DNA from: Prevotella sp.
GTDB lineage: Bacteria > Bacteroidota > Bacteroidia > Bacteroidales > Bacteroidaceae
Assembly (NCBI GenBank): GCA_017645645.1
Contig: JAGCOB010000014.1
Span: forward strand, 1 to 64,000
DNA: 64,000 nucleotides
Direction of reading: 5' to 3'
The notes under the pieces are model-generated. The model saw nothing but the letters and a program-made list of their open reading frames with translations, had not been told where the DNA came from and did not search any database. How positions within the stretch are numbered: position 1 is the first letter of the stretch; every line of letters starts with the position of its first letter. Shown here piece after piece: positions 61,836 to 64,000 of this stretch. The translations under genes and the position numbers were made by a program.

Positions 61836-62633
61836 TTATTTTAAGAGAGCCTTACGGGCTGCGTTGATTTTATCTTTTGCTTCTGCAAGTTGAGCCTTCA
61901 TCTCAGCAACACTGGTAGCGTTGAGAACCTCTAACGGAGCAAGAGCCTCGGCAACGGGCTTGATGTCTGCGTCATATTCTGTGAGACGGTTGATGGCGTC
62001 GAGGATGACCACGATACGGAAGGTAACATCGGACACAGCCTCATCAGTGAATGTGCTGAGGAACTTGTCGGTGTTCTGGTTCATGACATAGAGCTCCTCT
62101 ACCAGAGCGGCTGCTGCCAACTGCCAGAAGAAGTTGACGCGTCCGTTCTCGTCCATAGCATCATAGAGGGTAGTAGATGTCTCGAATACCGTGTTGGCAT
62201 CGTCGATGGCCTTGAAAGAAGGATCGTTGATGTCGGCAATCAGTTTGGTGATGGCCTTGTCGTAGTCCTCTACAGGCATCTCATAGAGAGCAGCAATCTT
62301 CCTGTCTACGTTGAGGGCACTCAGGATGCGGTATTTCTCAGCCAGAGTAGTAGCCTCCTCGGCAGCACTGGCGGGCAACAGATAGTCGGGCTTCACCTGC
62401 TTCTCTTCCTTGGTGAGTGTGATACCACCGTTGTTCTCCTGTACGAAGGGCAGTTGCTTGAGTTTACCAAGGTCAGCAGCAATACTGTCGATGTGCATCT
62501 TGATGCTAGCCTCAATCTGCTGCTGTTCAAAACTCTTCAGAGAATCTGCACTCTCTGCGTTCTGGGCGTTTTTCTGTCCTCCACATGCTGCGAATAAGAT
62601 GGCAGCGATTGCTAATACTGAAAATTTCTTCAT
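61836..62633 (-). CDS. Lipoprotein of unknown function
   Basis: A 265-residue lipoprotein with lipobox LFAACGG (Cys17), then a short Asn/Ala/Gln linker and a wholly helical, Ala/Asp/Lys-rich domain. No family recognised. It lies 43 bp after the ABC transporter gene and 9 bp before the STAS gene, so it is part of a five-gene leftward cluster and may be a periplasmic partner of the transporter or a stress reporter; neither is shown by the sequence. Confidence 0.75.
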   Translation of the reverse strand: MKKFSVLAIAAILFAACGGQKNAQNAESADSLKSFEQQQIEASIKMHIDSIAADLGKLKQLPFVQENNGGITLTKEEKQVKPDYLLPASAAEEATTLAEKYRILSALNVDRKIAALYEMPVEDYDKAITKLIADINDPSFKAIDDANTVFETSTTLYDAMDENGRVNFFWQLAAAALVEELYVMNQNTDKFLSTFTDEAVSDVTFRIVVILDAINRLTEYDADIKPVAEALAPLEVLNATSVAEMKAQLAEAKDKINAARKALLK

Positions 62634-62676
62634 TGTTTTTAAATTTTTAAGTTATTAAATGTTTTATGTTTATTGT

Positions 62677-64000
62677 TCACTGTTGGTTTTTTCTGATATA
62701 TCGACCTGGACGGTCTGTCAGTAAGAGGATGGTGACGATGATGCTCATCAGGAGCAGTACCGTCATGTTGTATCGTAATGTCTTGATATGATAGGGTCCG
62801 ATGATTTTCTCGCTACTATAGAAAGGAGCGCGTCCTATCTGGTTGCGAGGGGTGAGATAGACGGGACCGGTACGTGGGACGATGACATCGTCAATCACGT
62901 CGAGGAGTCTGCGATGACCGCCGCTGACTACAAAGTCTTCCAGTTTGAGGTTGAAGTTGTCGCGTTTCAGGTCAAGTAACGTCTCCTTGCCGTACTTCCT
63001 GATGAAGTCTGCCGTAAGGGCATCCACCTTGAGGGTTGCCTGATTGCTGCGCCTGGAGAGAATCTTCTCCGCCTCCTTCATGTAATCATACAATGAAGTA
63101 TAAGAGGAGTCACCCTGATAGGGTTTCATGCCGCAGTATTCCGTCACGACAGGCAGGTTGGTATGGATTACCTGCATGTGGTTGGGGTTGATGTCCTTGC
63201 CTTTCTTCTGCTCGTCTTTCAGTGTCTCCAGTTGTGACTGTATCTCATAGAGATAGCCGACATTATAGAACTGTGTCTCGTATTTCTCTTTGTCCAAGTC
63301 GAAGAACATCCGTTCATATCTGTTGTCGGTAAACGATGTGACAGCGAGTGCCTCAAACGACCAGCGCGAAGGGATGAAGTCACCGATGACAGGTACATTG
63401 CCCGTCTTGCTCTTCGGGGTGAGATCAGCGAAACTGACGACCAAGCCGCAGAGCAGGATCTGTGGTATCAGCAACAATGGAATACTGATATAGATGGCGA
63501 CCACTGAGTTCAGGCATTGTGAGAGCAACAGTCCTGTCAGGCCTGCCAGGAAGGTTGTGGCGAACAGGATGAGCCACCATGTACAGAACAGTCCGTGCAG
63601 TCCCATAATCGTATTGCCGATGATGATAAACAGGAAGGTCTGTATCAGTGCGACACCTGCCATATAGACAATCTTCGACCAGATATAACTGCCATACGAC
63701 AGGTTCAGGAAGCTCTCGCGTTTCAACAAGGCACGGTCCTTGATAATCTCTTCCGCACTGCCGCTCATGCCGATGAAGGTGGCCACGATGACTGACATGA
63801 AGAAGTAACTCACGAGGTTTTTGTTGTTCATGACAGTATATTCACCTTGGGGGGCATAGCGTGTGAGGTAGGCACAGATGAGTGCCAGGACAGGGGCTTC
63901 CAACAATGTGATACACAGGTATTGGACGTTGGTGATCTTCGTCTTGATATTACGACGCAGGAAGATAAAGAACTGCTTCAACTTGCCTGGCTTCTTCTGG
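62677..64000 (-). CDS. ABC-2-type transporter, permease part (5' end outside the window)
   Basis: At least 440 codons, open at the window edge on the 5' side. The visible part begins QKKPGKLKQFFIFLRRNIKTKI, which is the ABC-2 membrane domain directly after an ATPase in fused ABCG-like proteins. About five hydrophobic helices (residues about 20-180) precede a soluble domain (about 185-395) and a last helix near the C-terminus. The ATPase and its Walker motifs would lie beyond 64000. Substrate unknown. Confidence 0.8.
   Translation of the reverse strand, partial: QKKPGKLKQFFIFLRRNIKTKITNVQYLCITLLEAPVLALICAYLTRYAPQGEYTVMNNKNLVSYFFMSVIVATFIGMSGSAEEIIKDRALLKRESFLNLSYGSYIWSKIVYMAGVALIQTFLFIIIGNTIMGLHGLFCTWWLILFATTFLAGLTGLLLSQCLNSVVAIYISIPLLLIPQILLCGLVVSFADLTPKSKTGNVPVIGDFIPSRWSFEALAVTSFTDNRYERMFFDLDKEKYETQFYNVGYLYEIQSQLETLKDEQKKGKDINPNHMQVIHTNLPVVTEYCGMKPYQGDSSYTSLYDYMKEAEKILSRRSNQATLKVDALTADFIRKYGKETLLDLKRDNFNLKLEDFVVSGGHRRLLDVIDDVIVPRTGPVYLTPRNQIGRAPFYSSEKIIGPYHIKTLRYNMTVLLLMSIIVTILLLTDRPGRYIRKNQQ

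Overview
The window looks like a Bacteroidales chromosome, most probably Prevotella or a close relative. The evidence is promoters of the TTTG-N19/20-TAnnTTTG type in front of many genes, a SusC/SusD pair, lipoboxes and secreted proteins with a Bacteroidetes-style C-terminal tag, a trpB-first tryptophan operon, and gene pairs such as zapA-rny. No rRNA, tRNA, CRISPR array, prophage or insertion sequence was seen. The genus is an inference.

Layout. 1-3.4 kb: end of gap, luxS, miaA, a lipid kinase and a Crp/Fnr regulator. 3.5-8.2 kb: a three-gene glycogen/alpha-glucan operon (GH133 debranching enzyme, glycosyltransferase, GH57). 8.3-34.3 kb: a polysaccharide utilisation locus aimed mainly at pectin, with GH3 and CE7 enzymes, a HepT/MntA toxin-antitoxin pair inside it, SusC, SusD and a surface lipoprotein, a roughly 2,080-residue pectinesterase, a secreted binding-like protein, PL9 and PL1 pectate lyases and a GH28-GH105 fusion. 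34.4-41.1 kb: trpBEGDCFA behind a leader that encodes a short peptide with three consecutive Trp codons and an intrinsic terminator. 41.2-51.3 kb: a candidate small RNA, ROK glucokinase, LysE-type exporter, a DUF4924-like protein, rfbD, prfC, a degenerate histidine kinase, a Sua5/YrdC protein, a ClC channel, fmt and rpe. 51.3-58.2 kb: ECF sigma factor, rfbA, an unknown protein, a coiled-coil protein, zapA, rny, an oxidoreductase and a double Rid-domain protein. 58.5-64 kb: a tagged secreted protein, then a leftward cluster of LuxR-type regulator, RelA/SpoT-domain protein, STAS protein, lipoprotein and the end of an ABC transporter.

How the genes work together. SusC/SusD would import oligosaccharides. 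CE8 demethylates pectin, PL1 and PL9 cleave the backbone, GH28 hydrolyses it and GH105 removes the unsaturated end sugar. CE7 and GH3 remove acetyl and xylose/glucose side groups. Three copies of an AAACGTTTA-centred palindrome occur only in the intergenic parts of this locus and could be the operators of one regulator of the LacI type.

The most unusual features are the trp attenuator, the toxin-antitoxin pair lying between two copies of a terminator-plus-gene-tail sequence, two arrays of one 22-bp repeat 32 kb apart, and many short 7-10 bp phrase repeats that fill gene junctions and have also entered the reading frames of miaA, fmt, GH3 (twice), GH28-GH105 and trpF.
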